From NCBI GenBank assembly GCA_019634165.1, contig JAHQVT010000005.1:1-64000 (forward strand): 64,000 nucleotides of DNA, written 5' to 3'. A program made the translations under genes and the position numbers. The notes under the pieces are model-generated. The model had not been told where the DNA came from, did not search any database, and saw only the letters and a list, made by a program, of their open reading frames with translations. Of this stretch, positions 63,632 through 64,000 are shown piece by piece. Within the stretch, counting starts at the first letter, position 1. Every line of letters starts with the position of its first letter. Source of the stretch: Rhodospirillales bacterium. GTDB lineage: Bacteria; Pseudomonadota; Alphaproteobacteria; Rhodospirillales; Thalassospiraceae.

Positions 63632-64000
63632 AGCTTTTCATCCTGACGATGTTGCGCTGGCATTAGACCGTGTGGCCTTTGACCGCCACGCCGGTTTCCA
63701 TGATGGTGTGCGCTCCTATCAAAAGCATCCCTATCGCCGCCCCAAGGATGACGAACGCAAAGACATTCCCATCGTCTGGGAAGACGGTTCGACACGTGTT
63801 TATGACTATGGCCCGACCGCCCCGAAAAAGGATGACCATCCTGCGGGCATCGTTCTTTTGGTGCCATCGCTCGTGAACCGGGGCTATATCCTTGATCTCA
63901 ACGAAAAACGCAGTTTTGCCCGCTATCTGGCAAAATGTGGGTATCGGCCGTTGCTGGTTGAATGGGGCTATCCCGGATCGGATGAAGCCAACTTTGGTTT
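63522..64000 (+). CDS. PhaC-like polyhydroxyalkanoate synthase, 5' part
   Basis: The open frame runs off the right edge. The product begins MTSWLSSRAALPIFLKQLLPW if the ATG at 63522 is used, or may start at a later codon; the reading frame overlaps the end of the preceding gene by up to 110 bases. VLLVPSLVNRGYILDLN (about residues 115-131), RSFARYLAKCGYRPLLVEWGYPG and the following region match the start of the alpha/beta-hydrolase core of PHA synthases (PhaC), which polymerise 3-hydroxyacyl-CoA. The catalytic Cys lipase box lies beyond the window. A PHA-synthase-like alpha/beta hydrolase of other function is possible. Confidence 0.75.
   Translation, partial: MTSWLSSRAALPIFLKQLLPWKAELKEQAASLLKEAEAFHPDDVALALDRVAFDRHAGFHDGVRSYQKHPYRRPKDDERKDIPIVWEDGSTRVYDYGPTAPKKDDHPAGIVLLVPSLVNRGYILDLNEKRSFARYLAKCGYRPLLVEWGYPGSDEANFG

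Overview
The window looks like chromosome from a heterotrophic alphaproteobacterium, probably a marine Rhodospirillales of the Thalassospira type. Support: a GcrA cell-cycle regulator (essentially confined to Alphaproteobacteria), PhaR-type polyhydroxyalkanoate control, the block ribF-ileS-lspA-DUF3035 lipoprotein-M16-M16-mutL, and rplU-rpmA-obgE-proB. Base composition is moderate except for one AT-rich island. The genus is inference; no database search was possible.

Layout. 1-4.4 kb: an IS3 transposase fragment, a homogentisate dioxygenase-like gene and a two-gene operon of unknown function. 4.4-14.3 kb: a catabolic and uptake region with a GcvA/GcdR-type LysR regulator, glutaryl-CoA dehydrogenase, a class III CoA-transferase, a complete polyamine-type ABC transporter (ATPase, two permeases, binding protein), a nitrilase-family amidase and a ketopantoate reductase. 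14.4-22.9 kb: accessory genes, namely a low-GC acyltransferase, a DMT exporter, a truncated receiver-like ORF, two tandem paralogous AraC regulators, an unknown protein, and a third AraC regulator divergent from an MFS transporter. 23.2-33.2 kb: gcrA, an NnrU-like membrane protein, a B12-domain-like protein lacking the cobalt-ligand motif, a DUF4743 Nudix hydrolase, an ACT-like protein, a 41-codon membrane smORF, an MHYT-PAS-GGDEF-EAL protein, an M23 peptidase, a sterol-desaturase-family protein and a methyltransferase.

33.4-44.8 kb is housekeeping: MaoC hydratase, ribF, ileS, lspA, a lipoprotein, two M16 peptidase subunits (one with and one without HxxEH), mutL and a GNAT. 44.7-48 kb: motA, motB and a pseudo-receiver/pentapeptide protein in one minus-strand unit, with a strongly foldable element in front of motA. 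48.4-56.2 kb is metal homeostasis: a siderophore-interacting protein behind a Fur-box-like site, a secreted HExxH protein, and a manganese/zinc ABC transporter divergent from mntR. 56.3-61.4 kb: tRNA-Ser(CGA), rplU, rpmA, obgE, proB, a beta-helix protein and an XRE regulator. 61.8-64 kb is the start of a polyhydroxyalkanoate locus: phaR, a granule-associated-like protein with a histone-like lysine/alanine tail, and the start of a PhaC-like synthase cut by the window edge.

No CRISPR array, prophage, intact insertion sequence, rRNA or replication origin was seen. The most unusual items are two foldable intergenic elements (before ribF and before motA), the degenerate B12-domain protein, the pseudo-receiver/pentapeptide protein tied to motAB, the small membrane ORF, and the uncharacterised operon at 1.7-4.4 kb.
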